A DNA stretch of 47,541 nucleotides from Crocinitomicaceae bacterium (lineage in GTDB: Bacteria; Bacteroidota; Bacteroidia; Flavobacteriales_D; Crocinitomicaceae). Location of the stretch: the NCBI GenBank assembly GCA_014762645.1, contig JABURP010000048.1:1-47541 (forward strand). Direction: 5' to 3'. This document shows positions 25,851 through 32,220 of the stretch, one piece after another (position 1 is the stretch's first letter; each line of letters opens with the position of its first letter). The notes beneath the pieces were generated by a model, which made no database searches, was not told the origin of the DNA, and saw only the letters and a program-made list of their open reading frames with translations. Both the position numbers and the translations under genes were made by a program.

Positions 25851-27029
25851 TTACTTATCAAATGTCCGTTTATTAATTTCAGGTGTGTTTGTTTTTATTT
25901 GATTATTCTCGTCCACCACGGCTTCATTCCAACCGGTAAGTTTCATAATCTTATGAAATATTTCGGTGTTATCGTAAATACCCATAAACTCTTCAGCACC
26001 TGCTCCATAAGCAAATACAGGAATCAAAGTAGTGGTATGTGCGGCGTATTCAACAGATTCATCAGCTGCACCCTCGTAAAACTTAGGTTCAATGGTGTTG
26101 TAGTCCCAGCCATCTTCAGTTTGTTTTGGCGATAAGGCAAACCCACCTGTTTCGTGGTCGGCTGTCACAATCACAAGGGTATTGGCATTGACTTCTGCAA
26201 AGTTAAGGGCTTCACCCATGGCTTTGTCAAAGTCCTTCACTTCTTCAATGATACCTTGAGCATTAGTTGCATGACCTTCCCAATCAATTTGAGACCCTTC
26301 AACCATCAGGAAAAAACCATCTTCCCATTTACTGAGGTATGTTAAGGCCAGGTTAGTGGCATCCTTTAGAAAATCTCCCCGACCTTCTAACTTTGATTCC
26401 AAGCCATTATCCGCCAACAGGAATCCATATTTTTTAGCTATTCTCACTTCCAATTCAGGATCCAGCGCAGTAGTATCCAGTATAAAACCTTTTTTTAGCA
26501 ATTCACGGTAAATATCTAACTTATCAGAGCGCTTGTTGAAGAATTTCAGCCCTCCTCCGGCAAAGAAGTCTACACCTGATTTAGGAAGGTATTTGGCAAT
26601 GTCCTCAGCATTGCTTCTCGAATTACTGTGCGCATAAAAACATGCTGGTGTCGCATGTGTTATGCTTGAAGTAGCTACCACTCCTGATTTGATATCTTTC
26701 TTTTCAATTATCTCAATAAGTGTGGGCATCTTTTTTAGGTTTGTGTCCACTGAAATAGCGCCGTTGTACGAACGGGCTCCACAAGCAAAAGCAGTTGCCC
26801 CGGCAGCCGAATCTGTAATTTTCTCTTTGGCAGACGAAGTATTGATTAATCCAATATGCTTGAAACGACTAAAATTAGTCGGTTTACCGTCATTAAAATA
26901 ATAAGCGGTTGACATTTGAGAGAGTCCCATACCATCACCAATCAGCAGGATGACGTTCTTTACTTTTTTTTCTTCTTGGGTAAAGACGGTAACAGGAAGT
27001 AATAATAGTAATACGAATAGCTTTTTCAT
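25851..27029 (-). CDS. Alkaline phosphatase, PhoA superfamily
   Basis: A 392-residue secreted alkaline phosphatase. After the signal peptide (ending VTVFTQ) come VILLIGDGMGLSQMS (first metal Asp), the nucleophile region TDSAAGATAFACGARSY (Ser at about residue 74), SSITHATPACFYAH, the FLMVEGSQIDWEGHATNA metal ligands, VIVTADHETGGFAL, and a late His in AAHTTTLIPVF. All active-site elements of the two-zinc/one-magnesium enzyme are present, so it should hydrolyse phosphate monoesters in the periplasm or outside the cell. The -7 box TATTTTTG ends only 4 bases before the ATG, suggesting a leaderless message. Confidence 0.95.
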   Translation of the reverse strand: MKKLFVLLLLLPVTVFTQEEKKVKNVILLIGDGMGLSQMSTAYYFNDGKPTNFSRFKHIGLINTSSAKEKITDSAAGATAFACGARSYNGAISVDTNLKKMPTLIEIIEKKDIKSGVVATSSITHATPACFYAHSNSRSNAEDIAKYLPKSGVDFFAGGGLKFFNKRSDKLDIYRELLKKGFILDTTALDPELEVRIAKKYGFLLADNGLESKLEGRGDFLKDATNLALTYLSKWEDGFFLMVEGSQIDWEGHATNAQGIIEEVKDFDKAMGEALNFAEVNANTLVIVTADHETGGFALSPKQTEDGWDYNTIEPKFYEGAADESVEYAAHTTTLIPVFAYGAGAEEFMGIYDNTEIFHKIMKLTGWNEAVVDENNQIKTNTPEINKRTFDK

Positions 27030-27033
27030 AACA

Positions 27034-27041
27034 CAAAAATA
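27034..27041 (-). promoter_or_regulatory. -7 box directly before the alkaline phosphatase start
   Basis: On the minus strand the sequence is TATTTTTG-TGTT-ATG, an exact TAnnTTTG box 4 bases before the start codon. Transcription starting 5-7 bases after the box would yield an mRNA with essentially no leader. Confidence 0.6.
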
Positions 27042-27068
27042 GGTGTATAAAGGTAGCTAATCAGAATC

Positions 27069-27105
27069 AAAAAACCCCGCTAACTGGTTAACAGATGTAG
27101 CGGGG
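27069..27105 (-). terminator. Rho-independent terminator of the first yceI gene
   Basis: A perfect 8-bp stem, CCCCGCTA (27075-27082) and TAGCGGGG (27098-27105), with a 15-base loop. On the minus strand it is followed by six T residues (27069-27074), so it ends transcripts coming from yceI at 27130-27657 and separates them from the phosphatase operon. Confidence 0.85.
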
Positions 27106-27129
27106 TCACTCATTAAACCATGAAAAAAA

Positions 27130-27657
27130 TTATTCTTCCCTGACAAATTGTGCGTCAATAATGAGTTTTACTTTGTCTGAGACTACAATGTTTCCGGCCT
27201 CGGTTACGGCGTTCCATGATAAGCCAAAATCTTTGCGGTTTATCTCACCACTAATTTCAAAGCCTGCTTTAGTATTGCCATAAGGATCCACAGCAGTTCC
27301 GTTATAATCCACATCTAATTCAACAGCTTTGGTTATATCCCTTATAGATAACTCACCTTTTAAGGTTTCACCATCAAAAGAGGTTGAACGAAAGGTGATC
27401 TTAGGAAATTCTTCCGCATTGAAAAAATCTTCTGATTTCAAGTGACCATCACGGTCTGTGTTTTTTGTATTAACTGAATTTGCATCAATTGATACCTGTA
27501 TGTCTGCACCTTCAAAATCTTCACTTTCACTCTCCAGGGTAGCTTCGAAATTATCAAAGTGACCTTTTACCGTTGAAATCATCATGTGTTTTACCTTAAA
27601 TCCTATTTCTGAGTGGGTAGGATCAATGGCCCATTTTGTTTTAACTAAACTTTCCAT
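27130..27657 (-). CDS. YceI family protein (paralog 1)
   Basis: A 175-residue YceI-like lipocalin-fold protein; the family binds isoprenoid-type lipids in a beta-barrel. Opening KTKWAIDPTHSEIGFKVKHM and the middle KSEDFFNAEEFPKITFRSTS are characteristic. There is no signal peptide, so this form should be cytoplasmic, unlike E. coli YceI. The ATG at 27657 is chosen because a longer frame (to 27699) runs into the predicted promoter. It shares most residues with the neighbouring yceI (27805-28335), so the pair is a tandem duplication. The upstream element is also duplicated. Confidence 0.92.
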   Translation of the reverse strand: MESLVKTKWAIDPTHSEIGFKVKHMMISTVKGHFDNFEATLESESEDFEGADIQVSIDANSVNTKNTDRDGHLKSEDFFNAEEFPKITFRSTSFDGETLKGELSIRDITKAVELDVDYNGTAVDPYGNTKAGFEISGEINRKDFGLSWNAVTEAGNIVVSDKVKLIIDAQFVREE

Positions 27658-27696
27658 ATCGTATTCTGTTGTTGTAATTAATATCAAGTAATACAT

Positions 27697-27726
27697 CAAA
27701 AGTAATAAATATGTTTAAACAAACAA
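27697..27726 (-). promoter_or_regulatory. Promoter and palindromic operator-like element of yceI paralog 1
   Basis: On the minus strand TTG (27726-27724), exactly 19 bases, then TACTTTTG (27704-27697): a full match to TTG-N19-TAnnTTTG. Between the boxes lies the perfect 10-bp palindrome TGTTTAAACA (27712-27721). The 16-base block 27711-27726 is repeated exactly upstream of the second yceI gene. A dimeric repressor, for example MarR-type, bound here would block RNA polymerase. Confidence 0.7.
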
Positions 27727-27804
27727 TGTTAAAACAGATAAATAATATTGATACAGGTATAGACGTGATCTATTACCCTTTATGTCACTGAGTGGAGAGG
27801 AGGT

Positions 27805-28335
27805 TTACTCCTCTTCTTTTGTAAATTCCGCATCAATGATAAGTTTTACCATATCTGATACGACTACATTTCCGGCTTCTGTAACCTGATCCCATTTTAA
27901 ATCGAAATCCTTTCGGTTAATTTCACCTCTGATTTCAAATCCTGCTTTGGTCTGACCATAACCATCCACTGCGGTTCCGTTGTGTTCCACTTTCAATTCT
28001 ACTTGTTTTGTTATATCCCGGATGGTAAGATCACCAACAAGTTTCTTACCGTCAAATGAAGTTGATTCGAACGTTATTTTCGGATACTTCTCCGCATTTA
28101 AAAAATCATCTGATTTCAAATGGTTGTCGCGGTCTTCATTATTGGTATAGATTGAATCGGCGTCAATACTTACCTTAACTTTTGCATCACTAAAGTCATC
28201 TTCAGTAGCTTCAACGGTGGCCTCAAAGCTTTTGAAATGACCTTTTACGGATGATATCATCATGTGGATGACTTTGAATCCTATTTCTGAATGGGAAGGA
28301 TCAATGGCCCATTTTGTGCTTACTAAACTTTCCAT
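27805..28335 (-). CDS. YceI family protein (paralog 2)
   Basis: A 176-residue YceI-like protein with the same frame of motifs as paralog 1: STKWAIDPSHSEIGFKVIHM, NAEKYPKITFESTSFDG, RDITKQVELKVEHNGTAVDG, and GEINRKDFDLKWDQVTEAGN. No signal peptide. Start at ATG 28335 is preferred; an alternative ATG at 28368 sits inside the predicted -7 box. Each paralog has its own promoter copy. The sequence between the genes (27658-27804) holds only paralog 1's promoter and a short GAGGAG/CTCCTC hairpin at the end of this gene. Confidence 0.92.
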   Translation of the reverse strand: MESLVSTKWAIDPSHSEIGFKVIHMMISSVKGHFKSFEATVEATEDDFSDAKVKVSIDADSIYTNNEDRDNHLKSDDFLNAEKYPKITFESTSFDGKKLVGDLTIRDITKQVELKVEHNGTAVDGYGQTKAGFEIRGEINRKDFDLKWDQVTEAGNVVVSDMVKLIIDAEFTKEEE

Positions 28336-28366
28336 AATTCTTTGTTTTTGTTCTGTTGATTTATCC

Positions 28367-28396
28367 ATAAAATACTATAGATGTTTAAACAAACAA
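28367..28396 (-). promoter_or_regulatory. Promoter and palindromic operator-like element of yceI paralog 2
   Basis: The minus strand has TTG (28396-28394), a 19-base spacer, then TATTTTAT (28374-28367), a partial -7 box. The 16-base block ATGTTTAAACAAACAA (28381-28396, plus strand) is identical to 27711-27726 and holds the same TGTTTAAACA palindrome in the same place relative to the promoter boxes and, within 8 bases, the start codon. Confidence 0.65.
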
Positions 28397-28455
28397 AGTG
28401 ATGGTTTGTAAGCTAAAGAACGAGCAATATGACTTGCAAAAAATGGATGGTGAAT

Positions 28456-29079
28456 TTAGATTTTAGTTTTGGAAACTTTTCGGGTCCAGTAAATGATGAA
28501 AGTAGTTCCGATAACGGTTGGTGCCAACCAGGCAACAAGCGAAGGTAGTACCTCATTAACAACAACAAAGGCGGTAACTGCGGCAATATAGCCACCTACC
28601 ATTTTACCTAAATGGGCCTGGAGCCATTTTTGACGCAATTGATCAGGCTTGCTATATGTTCGTAAATCCTGAATGGATAAAGTCAGACCAATTGCACCAA
28701 AAACCAAAAGCACAATATTCAATTCATTTGAAAGAATAACAGGAGTCAGGATCATACCAAGAGCTGTTATTGCCATCAGTAGGGATAAAACCCTGTCAAA
28801 CGTAAGGTTTACATGTGGCTTTTTATAGCGGATGGCGAGATACCCGGATGAAATCAGATAAAGACTGAATACACCTATAGCGAATAAGAAGGGGCTTGTA
28901 TGATCCGGTAACCAGGAGATAACCATGGCAATTAACCCGGAAACCAACATGGACCAGAAAAATACCTTACCGCCAAATTTATGCGTTTTACTCCCTTTCC
29001 TGGTAACGAGTGCAACCAGGCCAAAGAGTAAAGCAATGCCCCCTAAAAAAGCGTGAGAAAACAGAAAGTAATCAATCAT
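28456..29079 (-). CDS. Multi-pass membrane protein, DUF2306-type
   Basis: A 207-residue integral membrane protein with about six hydrophobic helices. The first segment FLFSHAFLGGIALLFGLVAL, followed by RKGSKTHKFGGKVFFWSM, is the characteristic DUF2306 opening: a His in helix 1 and a THKFGGK-like loop. A further His-containing loop, LQAHLGKMVGGYIAAVTAFV, lies near helix 5. The conserved histidines suggest haem or quinone chemistry, but no function is established that I can cite. It is followed by a gap of about 120 bases before yceI paralog 2. Confidence 0.82.
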   Translation of the reverse strand: MIDYFLFSHAFLGGIALLFGLVALVTRKGSKTHKFGGKVFFWSMLVSGLIAMVISWLPDHTSPFLFAIGVFSLYLISSGYLAIRYKKPHVNLTFDRVLSLLMAITALGMILTPVILSNELNIVLLVFGAIGLTLSIQDLRTYSKPDQLRQKWLQAHLGKMVGGYIAAVTAFVVVNEVLPSLVAWLAPTVIGTTFIIYWTRKVSKTKI

Positions 29080-29123
29080 AATTGGTACACTAGTAATGGT
29101 GAGACGCTTGTATTTACCAAAAG

Positions 29124-29483
29124 TTACTTTTTGACGATTTTGAACATTCCCGGGCGTGTGTCAGGCCTCCTCTGATAGCCAAACTTTGTGTAAAATTCGG
29201 ATACATTTTCAGCTGCCATCAGACCGATAAAAGCATTATTTGGTGCATTTTCACTCAGGTATGTTTCAATTTCAGACATGATCTTTGCTCCAATTCCCTT
29301 GTTTTTGTGTGTAGGATCTACAATTACGTCCTGGATATAATAGTAAATACCTGCATCACCAATAACGCGTCCCATACCCACAATATCTTCTTTTATATGC
29401 GCGCAAACACAGAATAGTGAATGGCTCAAACCTCTCTTTACGGTCTCATCTGCCAGCTGATCCCAACCCGTAGTTAAGTGCAA
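29124..29483 (-). CDS. GNAT family N-acetyltransferase, 5' end uncertain
   Basis: A 119-residue frame from a TTG at 29483. It has an acetyl-CoA-binding region (IQDVIVDPTHKNKGIGAKIM; Q/R-x-x-G-x-G/A type) and a C-terminal half ending EFYTKFGYQRRPDTRPGMF, typical of small GNATs. The same frame stays open upstream to about 29600 and encodes KITQRIPTTKEYQYLHLTTG, which looks like the true GNAT N-terminus (the usual IP-T-EYQ-L-GW opening). That extension contains no ATG or GTG; candidate starts are CTG, ATT or TTG. Either a rare start codon is used or the original start has been lost. The residual gene may still be functional. Confidence 0.75.
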   Translation of the reverse strand: MHLTTGWDQLADETVKRGLSHSLFCVCAHIKEDIVGMGRVIGDAGIYYYIQDVIVDPTHKNKGIGAKIMSEIETYLSENAPNNAFIGLMAAENVSEFYTKFGYQRRPDTRPGMFKIVKK

Positions 29484-29799
29484 GTATTGGTATTCTTTGG
29501 TCGTAGGAATTCTTTGGGTGATTTTGACGGTATCTGTTGAAACTTTGGTTATAATCTCGAATTTACTCGAAAAAAATGAGATCAGTTTTAAATTGTTTTA
29601 TTTCAGTGTTTTGGGGTGTTTTATTGTGTGTAAACATATACAAACGTATAATAAACGTAAACAAACGTATAATTAACGAATCATGTTTTTTGCTCAGCTC
29701 ACATTTGCACTGTCAACAACGACAAGCGACTATCGGCTAGACAGATAGAGTTACAATTACAAACGTGCCGCGATAAATGCGGACAAAAAAACACACATT
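29484..29799. other. 316-base gap upstream of ssb: GNAT 5' extension, repeats and small hairpins
   Basis: The left part (to about 29540) is probably the unannotated 5' end of the GNAT gene. The middle holds the 17-base direct repeats listed separately. Between 29700 and 29790 are CACATTTG (one mismatch from a -7 box, 29700-29707), a short inverted repeat CTATC/GATAG (29730-29734, 29744-29748) and a CCGC/GCGG hairpin just before the ssb start. No further gene is visible. Confidence 0.45.
29641..29678 (+). repeat. Two 17-base direct repeats, 21-bp period, upstream of ssb
   Basis: CAAACGTATAATAAACG (29641-29657) and CAAACGTATAATTAACG (29662-29678) differ at one base and are spaced 21 bp start to start, two helical turns. 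They lie 120-160 bases upstream of ssb on an AT-rich background. Same-face spacing fits a pair of sites for a DNA-binding regulator. Confidence 0.55.
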
Positions 29800-30144
29800 A
29801 TGAACAATTTAAGAAACAAAGTACAACTGATCGGACACACAGGACAAACACCTGAGATTATTTCTTTCGAGAACGGAAACAAACTGGCAAAAATGAGCCT
29901 GGCGACAAATGAGTTCTACAAAAACGCAAAAGGCGAAAAAGTGAAAGAAACACAATGGCACTCAATTTTTTGCTGGGGACCAACAGCAGATATCTTTGAA
30001 AAGTATGTCAAAAAAGGTCAGGAAATTGCCGTAGAAGGAAAGCTTGTAACACGATCGTACGAAACCAAAGAAGGTGAGAAGCGCTACCGAACAGAAGTTC
30101 AGGTAACCGATTTATTGTTGCTCGGTAAAAAAGAGGAAAAATAA
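29800..30144 (+). CDS. ssb: Short single-stranded DNA-binding protein (SSB 1)
   Basis: A 114-residue OB-fold protein: NKVQLIGHTGQTPEIISFEN, LAKMSLATNEFYKN, ETQWHSIFCWG and the IAVEGKLVTRSYETKEGEKR strands are the SSB core in order. It ends almost at the end of the OB fold (LLLLGKKEEK) and lacks the disordered linker and acidic DDDIPF-type tip that recruits partner proteins in housekeeping SSBs. It is therefore more likely an accessory or specialised SSB. A second short SSB lies 0.5 kb downstream with a four-helix-bundle gene between them. Confidence 0.9.
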   Translation: MNNLRNKVQLIGHTGQTPEIISFENGNKLAKMSLATNEFYKNAKGEKVKETQWHSIFCWGPTADIFEKYVKKGQEIAVEGKLVTRSYETKEGEKRYRTEVQVTDLLLLGKKEEK

Positions 30145-30154
30145 ATCAGGGGAT

Positions 30155-30191
30155 GCATTCCATGTATTTTTAAATAAGGTACATGGAATGC
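30155..30191 (+). repeat. 12-bp perfect inverted repeat between SSB 1 and the four-helix-bundle gene
   Basis: GCATTCCATGTA (30155-30166) and TACATGGAATGC (30180-30191) can form a perfect 12-bp stem with a 13-base loop, 10 bases after the ssb stop. There is no T-run after it on the plus strand, so it is not a standard terminator; partial termination, RNA stabilisation or protein binding are options. Confidence 0.6.
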
Positions 30192-30204
30192 GATTCACCC
30201 TTTG

Positions 30205-30609
30205 ATGAGGATCCTTCTGTACATGAAGAATAGTGTAAAGAAGCGTGATACACAAAGAGCCTGGCCACGTAACTACGAACTCGTACTCCAGGTTTACGGT
30301 TGCACAAGTGATTTTCCACAAGCCGAGCTATTTGGATTGAAACAAGAAATGCGAAAAACATGCATTTCAATCATCTCCAATCTGGCAGACGGCTCAAGCA
30401 GAAATCAAGTAGAAGCTATGTTGAAGTGTTTTGGAACGGCGAAAGCTTGTCTATTTCGGCTAGAGAGTCAAATTACCATAGCGCATAAGTTAGGCTTATT
30501 GACAAACGGACAATATATCACCTTAAACAACCGGGTAAATGCAGCCCTTCAAGAGTTGACGGTTATCACGAATAACTCAAGGGATACACACGATAAAGAA
30601 GACAAATAA
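30205..30609 (+). CDS. Four-helix-bundle protein, 23S rRNA intervening-sequence type
   Basis: A 134-residue all-helical protein of the S23/four-helix-bundle family first described from open frames within 23S rRNA intervening sequences. Typical features: YELVLQVYGCTSDFPQAELF in helix 1, GLKQEMRKTCISIISNLADG (the family usually reads L..QIRRAA.SI..NIAEG) and a helix ending AKACLFRLESQITIAHKLGL. There is no rRNA around it, so it is a free-standing copy. Starts: TTG 30202, ATG 30205 or ATG 30223; 30205 is used. The molecular role of the family is not established. Position between two ssb genes suggests a DNA- or RNA-linked role, which is inference. Confidence 0.82.
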   Translation: MRILLYMKNSVKKRDTQRAWPRNYELVLQVYGCTSDFPQAELFGLKQEMRKTCISIISNLADGSSRNQVEAMLKCFGTAKACLFRLESQITIAHKLGLLTNGQYITLNNRVNAALQELTVITNNSRDTHDKEDK

Positions 30610-30657
30610 TTAACGACAATCAAGTAATTAACTACCAATATTAAAATGAAACGAACA

Positions 30658-31065
30658 ATGAATACACTTAAAAACACCATTAATCTTATCGGAAGATCAG
30701 GAATCGATCCAATCGTAAGAACATTTGAAAACGGCGTAAAACTTGCCAAATTTTCTCTGGCAACCAGCGAGACAGTAATTGAAGTAAACGGTAAAAAAGT
30801 TCAAACACAATGGCACAATATCGTAGCCTGGGGTAAGAAAGCCGAGCTTGTAGAGAAATACATCAAAAAAGGCCAGTTAATGGCTGTTGACGGTAAGTTG
30901 ATCAACAGAAATTTTGTTGATGCAAGTGGAAATATGAAACGTCACACAGAGATTCAGGTAAATGAAATCCTATTGATCAATCCGGAAAGAAGAAAAGAGC
31001 AAAGTATAGTCAAACCACTTTTCGAAGACAATAAAAATCAGGAAAACACTAAAAAGGCGAGTTAA
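30658..31065 (+). CDS. ssb: Short single-stranded DNA-binding protein (SSB 2)
   Basis: About 135 residues from the ATG at 30658, chosen because MNTLKNTINLIGRSG aligns with the start of SSB 1; an ATG four codons earlier (30646) is also possible. OB-fold core: PIVRTFENGVKLAKFSLATS, VQTQWHNIVAWGKKAELVEK, GQLMAVDGKLINRNF. The C-terminus (KNQENTKKAS) is basic and polar and again lacks the acidic tip. It diverges clearly from SSB 1, so the duplication is not recent. Three hairpins follow it. Confidence 0.9.
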   Translation: MNTLKNTINLIGRSGIDPIVRTFENGVKLAKFSLATSETVIEVNGKKVQTQWHNIVAWGKKAELVEKYIKKGQLMAVDGKLINRNFVDASGNMKRHTEIQVNEILLINPERRKEQSIVKPLFEDNKNQENTKKAS

Positions 31066-31073
31066 AGTTCAAG

Positions 31074-31154
31074 GGGCTTGAATCGCCGAGTAGTAAGGTG
31101 ATTCAAGCCCTGAAGAACTGAACGGAGTGAACGATATCCAACCTGACAGTTCTT
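31074..31154 (+). repeat. Two consecutive hairpins after SSB 2
   Basis: Hairpin A: GGGCTTGAATC (31074-31084) with GATTCAAGCCC (31100-31110), a perfect 11-bp stem and 15-base loop. Hairpin B: AAGAACTG (31113-31120) with CAGTTCTT (31147-31154), an 8-bp stem with a 26-base loop. Neither has a T-run. Together with the terminator just downstream they give a compact structured 3' region. Confidence 0.65.
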
Positions 31155-31170
31155 AAAAACAGTCCTTGGT

Positions 31171-31223
31171 GGCCGGCGCAAATGAGCAAATTGGTAGAAG
31201 TTAGCTCATTTCGCCGGCCTTTT
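31171..31223 (+). terminator. Strong rho-independent terminator of the ssb cluster
   Basis: GGCCGGCG-C-AAATGAGC (31171-31187) pairs with GCTCATTT-CGCCGGCC (31204-31219): a 16-bp stem with one bulged C and a 16-base loop, followed by TTTT (31220-31223). It ends the ssb/four-helix-bundle/ssb transcript. Confidence 0.88.
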
Positions 31224-31322
31224 ATGCCCGAAAACTAGGTGGTTAACACATTTCTGTTATAAAAAAAGTGTTCAATCTTCTTTTTTTTTACGTAACTTGC
31301 CGCGAATTAAATCTATTTAAAT

Positions 31323-32168
31323 ATGAAGAAAATTTTACTATCTATTTTGTGTCTTGGAGGGGTTGCCTCTCTATCATTTGGTCAATTGTTTGACCATACT
31401 GCAAATATTTCCACTTCAGGAGTGATTTCTGCTTATATGGTCGATAACGATACACTCGTTCAATGCGCGGATGACTTTACTATTCCTGTAGGTGGAACAT
31501 GGGACGTTACATCTGTAACTGTACACGGATTTAGAAATAATGCCGGAGCAGATATGGACTCCGTTTTAGTTCAGATCTACGCAGATGCAACAGGACAACC
31601 TGCTGCTACACCAATGTATTCAGCTACACATCAACTAGCTGGAAGTGTTCCTTCACCTCAAGGTGATACGGCTATCACTGTTACAATTCCTACACAAACC
31701 TTAACAGAAGGTACGTACTGGGTTTCAGTAGCTGGATATTCTGAGTCAGCTTCTAGATGGAACTGGACAACCAGTACAACTGCAAGTGGAGCTAACGGAA
31801 TGTTAATTGATGCTGATGATTATTTCGGAGCTGGAGCTACTGCTTGGACAGATATTACCTCTTTAGGTATTACAGATCCTGATTTTGGATTTTCTATTGA
31901 TGGTACAGGTTACATGGCTTCAATTCCAGAAGATCAGTTGATCGAATTGAGCGTTTACCCTAATCCGGTTATTGATTATGTTCAAATCAACGTAGGATCA
32001 GATATCGTTCGTCAGGTTTCTATTTTCAATGTAAATGGACAAAGAATCACTACGATTGTGAATCCAGGAGAAAATAAAATTGACGTTTCTGATTTTGAAA
32101 GCGGCGTATATCTGATTGAAGTAACTACCGATAACGGTGTTGGTCAAACAAGATTCGTTAAAGGATAA
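31323..32168 (+). CDS. Secreted protein with T9SS type A C-terminal sorting domain
   Basis: A 281-residue exported protein. The signal peptide ends SLSFGQ. The middle (about 20-195) is a beta-rich domain with VQIYADATGQPAATPMYS and LTEGTYWVSVAGYSESASRW, resembling surface beta-sandwich modules in other T9SS cargo; its ligand is unknown. Residues about 205-281 form a classic type A sorting domain: IELSVYPNPVIDYVQINVGS, QVSIFNVNGQRI, and a FESGVYLIEVTTDNGVGQTR ending with a basic residue and Gly. It should be carried across the outer membrane by the type IX system and anchored or released. It is monocistronic, with a terminator 25 bases after the stop. Confidence 0.9.
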   Translation: MKKILLSILCLGGVASLSFGQLFDHTANISTSGVISAYMVDNDTLVQCADDFTIPVGGTWDVTSVTVHGFRNNAGADMDSVLVQIYADATGQPAATPMYSATHQLAGSVPSPQGDTAITVTIPTQTLTEGTYWVSVAGYSESASRWNWTTSTTASGANGMLIDADDYFGAGATAWTDITSLGITDPDFGFSIDGTGYMASIPEDQLIELSVYPNPVIDYVQINVGSDIVRQVSIFNVNGQRITTIVNPGENKIDVSDFESGVYLIEVTTDNGVGQTRFVKG

Positions 32169-32192
32169 GAAAAACTTATTTTGAAATGAAAG

Positions 32193-32220
32193 AGCCTCTC
32201 AGCAATGAGAGGCTTTTTTT
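32193..32220 (+). terminator. Rho-independent terminator of the T9SS cargo gene
   Basis: A 9-bp perfect stem, AGCCTCTCA (32193-32201) and TGAGAGGCT (32206-32214), with GCAA loop, followed by a T-run to 32220. The run touches the stop codon of the convergent SpoIID-like gene. Confidence 0.92.

Noticed and set aside
27658-27699. Extended N-terminus of yceI paralog 1
   Set aside because: It would reach into the -7 box; alignment with paralog 2 starts at MESLV.
30205-30609. rRNA intervening sequence
   Set aside because: The encoded protein is of the IVS family, but no 23S rRNA sequence flanks it; it is a free-standing gene.
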